From NCBI GenBank assembly GCA_003240625.1, contig QFMX01000001.1, positions 289,549 through 353,548 of the forward strand: a stretch of 64,000 bases of DNA, given 5' to 3'. Source of the stretch: Sphingomonas taxi. Its GTDB lineage: Bacteria > Pseudomonadota > Alphaproteobacteria > Sphingomonadales > Sphingomonadaceae. How positions within the stretch are numbered: the stretch's first letter is position 1; every line of letters starts with the position of its first letter. The position numbers and the translations under genes are program-made. The notes beneath the pieces were generated by a model. It was given only the letters and a program-made list of their open reading frames with translations. It had not been told where the DNA came from and ran no database searches. Below are positions 1 to 7,329 of the stretch, one piece after another.

Positions 1-95
1 GTATCACTTCGGTGGCCGCAAAGAAGCAGCGCGAACTGGCCCAGGCCATCAAGCGTGCGCGTCATCTGGGCTTGCTGCCCTACATCGTTAAGTAA
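1..95 (+). CDS. rpsR: 30S ribosomal protein S18 (3' end only)
   Basis: Only the last 30 codons lie in the window. The reading frame from base 3 gives a tail containing KKQRELAQAIKRAR and ending LLPYIVK, the conserved C-terminal, rRNA-binding end of S18 in the 30S subunit. The stop is TAA at 93-95. The next gene is rplI, 11 bases away, the usual rpsR-rplI order of a ribosomal operon. The start and any rpsF partner are outside the window. Identity is secure despite the truncation. Confidence 0.93.
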   Translation, partial: ITSVAAKKQRELAQAIKRARHLGLLPYIVK

Positions 96-106
96 GGAGC
101 GCCCAC

Positions 107-703
107 ATGGACGTCATTCTGCTTGAGCGCGTCGAAAAGCTTGGTGCTATCGGCGACGTGGTGAAGGTCAAGGACGGTTACGCGCGTAACTTCCTGCTTC
201 CCAACAAGAAGGCGCTTCGTTCGAACGAAGCCAACCGCAAGGTGTTCGAGTCGAACCGTGCGAAGATCGAATCGGACAACGCATCGCGTCGCAGCGACGC
301 CGAAGCCGAAGCGAAGACCTTCAACGACGCGACCGTGACCCTGATCCGTCAGGCGTCGAACACCGGCCAGCTCTACGGTTCGGTCGCGGTTCGCGATCTG
401 GTCGATGCGCTGGTGGCCGACGGTCACAAGGTCGGCAAGTCGGCGATCGTGCTCGACAAGCCGATCAAGGCGATCGGTGTCTACACCGTGAAGGTTGCGT
501 TGCATCCTGAAGTGTCGGTGGCCGTCAAGGTCAACGTCGCACGCTCGCCTGAAGAGGCCGAGATGCAGGCTTCGGGCGTCGACGTGATGTCGTCGATGTT
601 CGAGCGCGACGAAGCCGGCTTCGTCGAGGATTACGATCCGAACGCAGAGCCCGGCGCGACCGCCGAAGCACCGCGCGACCAGGAGGAAGAGGCGCAGGGT
701 TGA
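107..703 (+). CDS. rplI: 50S ribosomal protein L9
   Basis: L9 binds 23S rRNA at the base of the L1 stalk of the 50S subunit. The N-terminal domain is complete: the protein starts MDVILLERVEKLG and carries the L9 signature around residues 13-34 (GDVVKVKDGYARNFLLP). An AAGGAG ribosome binding site at 94-99 supports the ATG at 107. At 198 residues it is about 50 longer than typical bacterial L9. The excess is an acidic, low-complexity C-terminal tail (roughly residues 165-198) rich in E, D and A. It follows rpsR directly and is closed by a strong terminator, so it is the last gene of the operon. Confidence 0.96.
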   Translation: MDVILLERVEKLGAIGDVVKVKDGYARNFLLPNKKALRSNEANRKVFESNRAKIESDNASRRSDAEAEAKTFNDATVTLIRQASNTGQLYGSVAVRDLVDALVADGHKVGKSAIVLDKPIKAIGVYTVKVALHPEVSVAVKVNVARSPEEAEMQASGVDVMSSMFERDEAGFVEDYDPNAEPGATAEAPRDQEEEAQG

Positions 704-736
704 TCCCTTCGCTTCCTTCTTGAGGCCGATACAGAA

Positions 737-775
737 AGGCCCGCCCGGAGTGATCCGGGCGGGCCTTTTCTTTTG
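737..775 (+). terminator. Rho-independent terminator after rplI
   Basis: A perfect 13-bp stem (737-749 with 754-766) closes a 4-base loop and is followed by a T-rich tract (TTTTCTTTTG). It lies 34 bases after the rplI stop and ends the rpsR-rplI transcript. Confidence 0.9.
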
Positions 776-792
776 TTTCTTGAAGATGCCGT

Positions 793-870
793 TTATGGGC
801 AGGTTACGCAGGCGCCGATCATGGCGGCGAAGGGGATCAGGGCGCAGAGAACGGGAACTAGGGTTTTCAT
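793..870 (-). CDS. Possible 25-residue hydrophobic peptide
   Basis: A short leftward reading frame would encode a 25-residue peptide beginning MKTLVPVLCALIPFAAM and ending in a CxxCP motif. It looks like a lone signal or membrane segment with two terminal cysteines. The ribosome binding site is poor (AGGT immediately before the ATG). No partner gene is nearby and no family is recognised. It could be a genuine small membrane peptide or a chance frame; the support is only its composition and its place between a terminator and a repeat. Confidence 0.22.
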   Translation of the reverse strand: MKTLVPVLCALIPFAAMIGACVTCP

Positions 871-1000
871 TACCTGGCGACTCTTTGGGGGTGTTGCCGG
901 GTTAATGCGCGGGGTCGGGAAAGGTTTCCGGGAGGTGAACGAATTTTGTACCGATCGGTTTTCCGCGCGGCCCCTTCGTTTCTTCCCCAACCTCCCTCGG

Positions 1001-1095
1001 TCACCCCGGACCTGTTCCGGGGTCCACGGTTCAGCAATCTCTCCGGCCGTTGAGTTCGCGAAACGGCCGATGCCGGAACGAGCCCGGCATGACGG
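1001..1095. repeat. Intergenic palindromic repeat, family F
   Basis: The left arm (about 1001-1030) is itself a palindrome built on CCCCGGA...TCCGGGG. The right arm (about 1070-1095) is built on GATGCCGGAAC...GCCCGGCATGACGG. An almost identical element lies at 16691-16786 and a fragment adjoins the MATE gene near 26796-26835. No coding role is seen. Confidence 0.75.
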
Positions 1096-1122
1096 AATGG
1101 TGCACGATCCCCACCCGTAGTT

Positions 1123-1201
1123 GTTCCCCCGCGAAGGCGGGGGTCCAGGATAATGGAACGCAGCACTGCTTGATCTTGGGCTCCCGCCTTCGCGAGAGAA
1201 C
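1123..1201. repeat. Intergenic palindromic repeat, family A
   Basis: The two arms (GTTCCCCCGCGAAGGCGGGG at the left, its near-complement CCCGCCTTCGCGAGAGAAC at the right) form an inverted repeat around a variable centre. Each arm is itself a small palindrome. The element ends one base before the rmuC stop codon (complement of 1203-1205). Sister copies are at 2816-2893, 8312-8395, 23244-23294 and 26926-26978. Confidence 0.8.
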
Positions 1202-1202
1202 A

Positions 1203-2654
1203 TTAAGTGATGGCGTCTTCCGGCTTCTCGATCAGCGCAGGCCCCTCGCCTAGCGCTAGCGCGTCGACCGACGACACATCCTCCAAGTCCCGCGCGCCGG
1301 TCTCGATGTTCAGATCGCGGAATTTCCGGCCGGTCACCATCAGGCGGCCGTTGAACGAGTTGGTGAAGCCGTTGAAGTTCTTCACCGCACTGTTCAGACC
1401 GACGCCGACTTTGCGCAGGTCGTCCGCAACCTTGGCGAGGCGATCGTGCATCTCCTTGCCGAGTTCGCCGATCTTGCGCGCCTCGTTGGCGAGCTTCTCC
1501 TGACGCCAGACCGCCGCAACCGTACGGGCGATCGCGATCAGGTTGGTCGGGGTCGCGAGCAGGACGCGCTTTTCGAAGGCGAAATCCCAGAGCGTAGGGT
1601 CGTGTTCGAGTGCGGCGGAAAGGAAATGCTCGCCGGGGACGAACATGATCACATAGTCGGGCGTGTCGGCGAACTGACTCCAATACGCCTTGTTGCCGAG
1701 GCCGTTGACGTGCGCGCGCATCGAGGCCGCGTGCGCCGCGAGGCCGATCAGCCGTTCGGCGTCGTCGACTGCGCCGAAGGCGTCCTGGTAGGCGTTAAGC
1801 GAGACCTTTGCGTCGATGACGAGAGCCCGACCGCCGGGGACACGGATGATAGCGTCGGGGCGGAGGCGGGCGCCGTCGTCACCTACTGCGACCGAGACTT
1901 CGGTCTGGAAGTCGGTGTGTTCGCTGAGGCCGCAAGTTTCGAGGACGTTCTTCAGCTGCTGCTCGCCCCAGCGACCGCGGGACTTAGGGGCGTTGCGGAG
2001 CGAATTGACGAGCTTGGCGGCTTCGGTGGAAACCTTTTCTTGGCCCAAGCGCATCTGTTCGATCTGGCCCTTGAGGTCGCCGAACGCGTCGCGGCGCTCG
2101 GCCTCGACCTTGGCGACGCCCTCTTCATAGCGTTGCAGGCGGTCGCTGACGGGTTGCAGCATCGACTTGAGGTTCAGGCCGGCGGATTCCTCCGACTGGC
2201 GGAAGCGGGCGTCGGCGCGTTCGAGGAAGGTCTTCTGCGCGTCGCTGAGCAGCTTGTTGGCCACGTCGCCGAACTGCGCGGCCATGACGTCCTTCGCCTC
2301 GCGGAGTTCGAGCAGGCGGGCTTCGAACGCCTCGCCTTGTGCTTTGAGCGTGGCGATTTCGGTGCGGGCGGCGTCGCGGTCGGCGCGGATCGTTGCGAGG
2401 TCGAGGCGGAGACGATCGGTGTCGGTGGAGCGCTCGGCGTTCTGCGCGCGGAGGGTGGCGAGGTCTTGCATCGCGGCGTTGCGTTCGCGTTCGACTGCGT
2501 CGCGCGCGGTGCGGATGAGGTCTGCGTCGGCGACTTTGGTCTGCGCGACGGCGAGTTCGCTGGCGAGGGTGGCAGCCCGGCGGGAGGCCAGGAGCCAGCC
2601 GAGGAGGATGCCGGCCGCTAGCGCGAGGATGGCGATGATGGCGAACTCAGCCAT
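1203..2654 (-). CDS. rmuC: DNA recombination protein RmuC
   Basis: RmuC is a putative nuclease-fold protein that limits inversions and rearrangements between short repeats. The 483-residue product starts with one membrane anchor (residues about 4-24, AIIAILALAAGILLGWLLA) and continues as a long coiled coil to about residue 200. The RmuC core follows, with SPKSRGRWGEQQL-like (here APKSRGRWGEQQLKNVL), VIDAKVSLNAYQDA and MFVPGEHFL motifs, in the family's order. It is transcribed leftward. An RmuC beside a region full of inverted repeats is notable given its known role, but no functional link is shown. Confidence 0.92.
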   Translation of the reverse strand: MAEFAIIAILALAAGILLGWLLASRRAATLASELAVAQTKVADADLIRTARDAVERERNAAMQDLATLRAQNAERSTDTDRLRLDLATIRADRDAARTEIATLKAQGEAFEARLLELREAKDVMAAQFGDVANKLLSDAQKTFLERADARFRQSEESAGLNLKSMLQPVSDRLQRYEEGVAKVEAERRDAFGDLKGQIEQMRLGQEKVSTEAAKLVNSLRNAPKSRGRWGEQQLKNVLETCGLSEHTDFQTEVSVAVGDDGARLRPDAIIRVPGGRALVIDAKVSLNAYQDAFGAVDDAERLIGLAAHAASMRAHVNGLGNKAYWSQFADTPDYVIMFVPGEHFLSAALEHDPTLWDFAFEKRVLLATPTNLIAIARTVAAVWRQEKLANEARKIGELGKEMHDRLAKVADDLRKVGVGLNSAVKNFNGFTNSFNGRLMVTGRKFRDLNIETGARDLEDVSSVDALALGEGPALIEKPEDAIT

Positions 2655-2815
2655 TTTGCGCGGCCGAAACTGGAGTGAAGTGCAGGAAGTGCAGACGCTG
2701 GTGCAGCATTCCTTGGGGGAGAGATGGGCGCTTGGGCGAGCGGGTTTGGGAAGCTGATGAAGACGTCATGCGTGGAACATACGTCGAACGGTTGATGTAG
2801 GACAATCGGAATATT

Positions 2816-2893
2816 GTTCTCCTGCGAAGGCAGGAGCCCAGGGTTACGGGCGGGGGCGTTCGTGGTCCTGGGCCCCCGCCTTCGCGGGGGAAC
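2816..2893. repeat. Intergenic palindromic repeat, family A
   Basis: The arms GTTCTCCTGCGAAGGCAGGA and GCCCCCGCCTTCGCGGGGGAAC form an inverted repeat about a 26-base centre. It belongs to the same family as 1123-1201 and the copy inside nnr. It fills the upstream part of the rmuC-def gap. Confidence 0.8.
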
Positions 2894-2937
2894 TGGGGTG
2901 GGGGCGAACTCCAGAGAGTCAGTACCCGCTAAAATAT

Positions 2938-3044
2938 ACCACCCCGGCGGAGGCCGGGGCCCAATTGGAAAGGTCGCAGTGACGAGGGACTGCGCTCAGT
3001 TGGCGACGTCCCCCAATTGGGCCCCGGCCTTCGCCGGGGTGGTG
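2938..3044. repeat. Intergenic palindromic repeat, family B
   Basis: The arms are ACCACCCCGGCGGAGGCCGG and CCGGCCTTCGCCGGGGTGGT, each extended inward by CCCAATTGG on the left and CCAATTGGG on the right. They enclose a centre of roughly 50 bases. A second copy with nearly the same centre is at 14168-14274. With the preceding family A copy it accounts for most of the 438-base space between rmuC and def. Confidence 0.8.
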
Positions 3045-3092
3045 CCTAGCTAGGCGCGCGGGTGGCTGCACAATCGCATCACCCCCGCCCCT

Positions 3093-3617
3093 TCACCCCA
3101 GCTTGCGCTGCTTCGCCAGCTTCTTCAGCACCATGTCGCGCTTGAGGCGGCTAATGTGGTCGATGAACAGCACGCCGTCGAGGTGGTCGATCTCGTGCTG
3201 CATGCACGTCGACAGCAGTCCGTCGAAATCCTCCTCATACGCCGCACCGGTCTCGTCGAGCCACTTCACGCGGCAGCGCGCCGGACGTGCGACCTCGGCA
3301 TATTGCTCGGGGATCGAGAGGCAGCCCTCGTTGTAAGTGGAGACTTCGTCGCTGACCGACAGGATCTCGGCGTTGATGTACGCCTTGGGATTCTTGATCG
3401 GCTTGTCTTCCTCGTCCTTCTCCTCCTGGAGATCGATGACGAGGACACGCTTCTGCACGCCGACCTGGGTCGCGGCGAGGCCGATGCCGTTGAAGTCGTA
3501 CATCGTCTCGATCATGTCGGCGACGAGCGTGCGGATGGAGTCGTCGACCGTCTCCACCGGCTCGGCGACGAGGCGCAGGCGGGGATCGGGGACTTCGAGA
3601 ACGGTCATGACGGTCAT
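3093..3617 (-). CDS. def: Peptide deformylase
   Basis: It removes the N-formyl group from nascent proteins in the cytoplasm. All three family motifs are present: GIGLAATQ (residues 44-51), EGCLS (97-101, metal ligand Cys99) and HEIDH (141-145, metal ligands His141 and His145, catalytic Glu142). The length of 174 is normal. Two in-frame methionines (residues 1 and 4) are possible starts. It lies 46 bases downstream of recR in the same direction, and fmt, which adds the formyl group that Def removes, starts divergently on the other side of recR. Confidence 0.96.
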   Translation of the reverse strand: MTVMTVLEVPDPRLRLVAEPVETVDDSIRTLVADMIETMYDFNGIGLAATQVGVQKRVLVIDLQEEKDEEDKPIKNPKAYINAEILSVSDEVSTYNEGCLSIPEQYAEVARPARCRVKWLDETGAAYEEDFDGLLSTCMQHEIDHLDGVLFIDHISRLKRDMVLKKLAKQRKLG

Positions 3618-3663
3618 AGCGCGTCCGCTAAGGTACGCGTGCCGGGTGCGTCAAGCACCTGGC

Positions 3664-4260
3664 TCAAGCCATTGGCCGCCTTGCCCTTAACGCCTGTGCC
3701 AAGGTGCCCTCGTCTAGGTAGTCGAGTTCGCCCCCTACCGGGAGGCCGTGCGCGAGTTGCGTGACGCGGACGGGGAAGCGTTCGATGCGCTCGGCGATGT
3801 AGTGCGCGGTGGTCTGGCCTTCGAGCGTGGCGTTCATCGCGAGGACGACTTCGTCGATGCCGCCGGCTTCGATGCGGCGGACGAGACTGTCGATGCTGAG
3901 GTCTTCGGGACGGATGCCTTCGAGCGCGGACAGGCGGCCGCCCAACACGTGGAAGCGACCGGGGAACAGCCTCGAGCGGTCGAGCGCCCATAAATCGGCG
4001 ATTTCCTCGACCACGCACAGCGAGCGCTGGTCGCGGCGTGGATCGGCGCAGATCGCGCAGGGGTTGGTGGTGTCGACGTTGCCGCAGGTGGTGCAGTTCT
4101 CCAGCCGCTCGTCGACCGCGGTCAGCGCCTCGCGCAACGGGCCCAGCGCCGCGTCGCGCTTCTTGAGCAGATGCAGCACGGCGCGACGGGCGGACCGGGG
4201 GCCGAGGCCGGGGAGCCGGGCCAGCGCCTGCGTCAGCGCCTCGATCTCGGGGGATGCCAT
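3664..4260 (-). CDS. recR: Recombination mediator protein RecR
   Basis: RecR acts with RecF and RecO to load RecA on gapped DNA. The 198-residue protein has an N-terminal helix-hairpin-helix (LARLPGLGPRSARR, about 13-26), a four-cysteine zinc finger (Cys56, Cys59, Cys68, Cys71) and a Toprim domain from about residue 80 (LCVVEEIADLWALDRS). Length and domain order match the family. It reads leftward into def and is divergent from fmt, the two starts being 53 bases apart, so that short space must hold promoters for both directions. Confidence 0.95.
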   Translation of the reverse strand: MASPEIEALTQALARLPGLGPRSARRAVLHLLKKRDAALGPLREALTAVDERLENCTTCGNVDTTNPCAICADPRRDQRSLCVVEEIADLWALDRSRLFPGRFHVLGGRLSALEGIRPEDLSIDSLVRRIEAGGIDEVVLAMNATLEGQTTAHYIAERIERFPVRVTQLAHGLPVGGELDYLDEGTLAQALRARRPMA

Positions 4261-4313
4261 ACCGGAACAGATAGGGGGTTGCGTCGCTCCCCGCCAGCGT
4301 GTTCGAGAGGGCC

Positions 4314-5240
4314 ATGCGGATCATCTTCATGGGAACGCCGGACTTCGCGGTGCCGGTGCTGGAGGCCCTCGTCGCGGCGGGGCATGACGTGGTGGCGGCG
4401 TATTGCCAGCCGGCTCGGCCGGGTGGGCGGCGTGGGCGCGAGCTGGTGCCGTCGCCGGTGCAGGTTCGGGCGGAGGCGCTCGGGATCGAGGTGCGGACAC
4501 CGGTGTCGTTCAAGGCGTCTCTGCCGGAGGGGCTGGAAGCGCGCGAGGCGTTTGCAGCCTTGAACGCGGATGTGGCGGTCGTTGCGGCGTATGGTCTTAT
4601 TCTGCCGCGCGCGGTGTTGGAGGCGCCTCGGTTCGGGTGTCTCAACGTACATGGGTCGCTGTTGCCGCGGTGGCGCGGGGCGGCCCCCGTGCAGCGGGCT
4701 ATCCTTGCGGGCGATGCCGAGACCGGGGTCGGGATCATGCAGATGGAGGCCGGTCTTGATACCGGGCCGGTCCGGCTCGAGGGGCGGACGCCGATCGTCG
4801 GCAAGACCGCGGGCGACCTGACCGCCGAGCTGTCGGCGATGGGCGCGAGGTTGATGGTCGAGGTGCTGGGCGATCTCGGCGCCTACCCTGCCCGGCCGCA
4901 GCCCGAGGAGGGCGTCACCTATGCGGCCAAGATCGAGAAGGCCGAGGCACGGATCGATTTCGAGCGGTCGGCGGTCGAAGTCGAGCGGCTGGTGCGCGCC
5001 ATGAACCCGGCGCCGGGGGCGTGGTTCGAGCATGCGGGCGAGCGGGTGAAGGTGCTGGCCGCGGACGTGCTGCCATTCTCGTTTCTCGGTTGCGAGGGGT
5101 TGACGGTCAATGCCGAGCTGACGATCGGGTGCGGTGACGGGGCGATCCGGCCGAGCTTGGTGCAGCGCGCGGGGCGCGGCGTCACTTCGGCCACGGAATT
5201 GCTGCGCGGGTTTGCGATTCCGTCGGGGACGCAGCTTTGA
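4314..5240 (+). CDS. fmt: Methionyl-tRNA formyltransferase
   Basis: It formylates Met-tRNAfMet using 10-formyl-THF. The ATG at 4314 is chosen because the protein then begins MRIIFMGTPDFAVPVL, the standard N-terminus, with a GAGAGG site at 4304-4309. An in-frame GTG at 4299 would add five residues. The catalytic motif NVHGSLLPRWRG is at residues 111-122 (Asn111, His113), and Asp149 lies in AGLDTGP. At 308 residues it has the normal length. Its stop overlaps the start of truA, so the two are translationally coupled, and def lies on the opposite strand beyond recR. Confidence 0.96.
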   Translation: MRIIFMGTPDFAVPVLEALVAAGHDVVAAYCQPARPGGRRGRELVPSPVQVRAEALGIEVRTPVSFKASLPEGLEAREAFAALNADVAVVAAYGLILPRAVLEAPRFGCLNVHGSLLPRWRGAAPVQRAILAGDAETGVGIMQMEAGLDTGPVRLEGRTPIVGKTAGDLTAELSAMGARLMVEVLGDLGAYPARPQPEEGVTYAAKIEKAEARIDFERSAVEVERLVRAMNPAPGAWFEHAGERVKVLAADVLPFSFLGCEGLTVNAELTIGCGDGAIRPSLVQRAGRGVTSATELLRGFAIPSGTQL

Positions 5241-5977
5241 CGCGGTTCGCGTTGACGGTGGAGTTCGACGGGCGGCCGTTCATGGGCTGGCAGCGGCAGA
5301 AGCACGGGCCGAGCGTGCAGGCGGCGCTCGAAGCCGCCGTGCTGAAGATGACCGGCGAGACCGCGTCCGTGCAGGCGGCGGGGCGCACCGATGCGGGCGT
5401 ACACGGGATGGCGATGCGCGCGCATGTCGATATCGCGAAGCCGGTCGCGGCGTTTCGGTTGATGGAGGGGCTGAACGCGCTGGTGAAGCCCGCGCCGGTT
5501 TCGGTGTTGGCGTGCGAGGTGGTCGACGACGATTGGCATGCGCGGTTTTCGTGTGTCGGGCGATCGTACGAGTATCGGATCATCAACCGGCGCGCGCCGT
5601 TGACGTTCGAGGCGGGGCTGGCTTGGCAGGTGCCTCAGCCGTTGGATGCGGGGGCGATGGCGGAGGCTGCGGGGGCGCTGGTCGGGCGGCATGACTTCAC
5701 GACGTTTCGCTCGGCGCATTGCCAGGCGGATAGTCCGGTGCGGACTTTGGACCGGCTGGAGGTTGTGCGGGAGGGGGAGCGGATCTTTGTGTACGCGGCG
5801 GCGCGGTCGTTCCTGCATCATCAGGTGCGGTCGATGGTCGGATGCTTGGCGCTGGTGGGTATGGGGCGCTGGGCGGTTGGCGATGTTGCGGCTGCGCTCG
5901 CGGCGAAGGATCGGGCGATGCTGGGGCTGAATGCACCGCCCGATGGGCTGTTCTTCGTGAGTGCGGTGTACCCTTAA
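5237..5977 (+). CDS. truA: tRNA pseudouridine(38-40) synthase TruA
   Basis: It converts uridines 38-40 of the tRNA anticodon arm to pseudouridine. The catalytic motif AAGRTDAGVHG is intact, with nucleophilic Asp52. Later motifs YEYRIINR and FLHHQVRSMVG fit the family, and 246 residues is the usual length. The start is TTG at 5237, which overlaps the fmt stop by four bases. Translation therefore probably depends on reinitiation after fmt. Confidence 0.95.
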   Translation: MTRFALTVEFDGRPFMGWQRQKHGPSVQAALEAAVLKMTGETASVQAAGRTDAGVHGMAMRAHVDIAKPVAAFRLMEGLNALVKPAPVSVLACEVVDDDWHARFSCVGRSYEYRIINRRAPLTFEAGLAWQVPQPLDAGAMAEAAGALVGRHDFTTFRSAHCQADSPVRTLDRLEVVREGERIFVYAAARSFLHHQVRSMVGCLALVGMGRWAVGDVAAALAAKDRAMLGLNAPPDGLFFVSAVYP

Positions 5978-6018
5978 GCGTTGAAGGCTCATTCAACGGC
6001 TTGGATCACGACGCTATT

Positions 6019-6129
6019 CCTCCCCTGGAAGGGGAGGTGGCAGCGCATTGCGCTGACGGAGGGGTGACCCGCTCTCGATAGGGCGATACCCCTCCGTCGC
6101 TACGCGACACCTCCCCATACAGGGGAGGA
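6019..6129. repeat. Intergenic palindromic repeat, family D
   Basis: The arms CCTCCCCTGGAAGGGGAGG and CCTCCCC...GGGGAGGA flank inner inverted segments (GACGGAGGGGT at the left, ACCCCTCCGTC at the right). It fills the space between the convergent truA and RNA methyltransferase genes and could act as a bidirectional terminator. A related element is at 23793-23918. Confidence 0.75.
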
Positions 6130-6132
6130 TAG

Positions 6133-7329
6133 TTAGCGGACGAACTTGGCCGCGAGTTCGACATGCGTCGACCAGCGGAACTGGCCGACCGGCTGGACCC
6201 AGTCGATCCGCCAGCCGGCGTCGCACAGCTCCTTGGCGTCTCGCGCGAAGCTCGCCGGATTGCACGAGACATAAGCGATCACCGGCGTCTTGCACTCGGC
6301 GAGCGCGGTCGCCTGTTCGCGTGCACCCGAGCGCGGCGGATCGATCACCACCGCGTCGAAGCGATCGAGTTCGGCCACGGTCAGCGGCCGACGATAGAGA
6401 TCGCGGTGCTCCGGGTAGACCGGGCGCTGAGTGCGGTGCGCGGCCGCTTTGAGCGAGCCGAGCGCGTCGCGGGCGCCCTCTGCCGCGTAGACCTTGGCGG
6501 GGATCGCGAGGGTGAAGGTGCCTAGGCCGGCGAAGAGGTCGGCGACCGTCGCGGGCTTGCCGATCGCTTCGAGCACGGCGGCGGTCAGCGCGGCTTCGCC
6601 GTCGGGCGTTGCTTGCAGGAACGACGCGGGCGGCAATGGTACGGGGACGCCGCCGAGCGTGATCGTGACCGAATCGGGTTCCCACCGCGTCTCTGGTCCG
6701 AGACCGTCGTCGAACGCGACTCGAGCGATCTTGTGCTCTTCGCAGAACTTTGTGAGCGCTTCGGCGGCGGGGAGGCCTTCGGGCGCGAAGCCGGTGATCA
6801 GGATGTCCGCGCCCTGATCGGCGAGCGTCAGGTGGACGTCCGCGCGGCGGCGGAAATTGAGGCGCTTGAGGAGTACGCGCAAGGGTTGGACCAGCGCGAA
6901 CAGGCGCGGATCGAGGATCCAGCATTCCTTGATATCGACGATCGTGTGCGCCTTTTCGGCGGTGAAACCGAGCGTGATCTTGCCCCCCTTCCCCTCGGCG
7001 TGGAGCGTCGCACGACGACGGCTCCGTTCGGGCGAGATGTGCGGCGTGCGGATCGGGGCGGACAGGTCCTGGCCGTCGAGCGCGGAGGCGATGCGGTCGG
7101 TGACGAACTCGGCATAGGCCTGGTCGTCGAGATGCTGCAGCTGGCAGCCGCCGCAGGTCGGGAAATGCACGCAAGGCGGCGTCTGGTGATGCGGGCCTGG
7201 CGTGACGGTGCCGTCGGCGGCGAGCGTGTCGCCGGGTGCCGAAAAGGCGGCATGGCGGCCGTCGGCGGTCATGCCGTCGCCGCGTGCCGCGACGCGGACG
7301 ATCGTGTCGATATTCGATTCAGAGGTCAT
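6133..7329 (-). CDS. Class I SAM-dependent RNA methyltransferase (TrmA/RlmD family)
   Basis: This is a predicted RNA m5U methyltransferase of the COG2265 type. The cysteines Cys53, Cys59 and Cys62 (CVHFPTCGGC), with Cys136, fit the [4Fe-4S] cluster of RlmD-like enzymes. The methyltransferase fold shows DLFAGLGTFTL (SAM binding), VIDPPRSGAREQ and YVSCNPASFARD, the last holding the catalytic cysteine. At 398 residues it is somewhat short, and no clear N-terminal TRAM domain is seen. Its start overlaps the nnr stop by four bases, placing it last in the ilvD operon. Whether the substrate is 23S rRNA or tRNA cannot be decided here. Confidence 0.88.
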   Translation of the reverse strand: MTSESNIDTIVRVAARGDGMTADGRHAAFSAPGDTLAADGTVTPGPHHQTPPCVHFPTCGGCQLQHLDDQAYAEFVTDRIASALDGQDLSAPIRTPHISPERSRRRATLHAEGKGGKITLGFTAEKAHTIVDIKECWILDPRLFALVQPLRVLLKRLNFRRRADVHLTLADQGADILITGFAPEGLPAAEALTKFCEEHKIARVAFDDGLGPETRWEPDSVTITLGGVPVPLPPASFLQATPDGEAALTAAVLEAIGKPATVADLFAGLGTFTLAIPAKVYAAEGARDALGSLKAAAHRTQRPVYPEHRDLYRRPLTVAELDRFDAVVIDPPRSGAREQATALAECKTPVIAYVSCNPASFARDAKELCDAGWRIDWVQPVGQFRWSTHVELAAKFVR

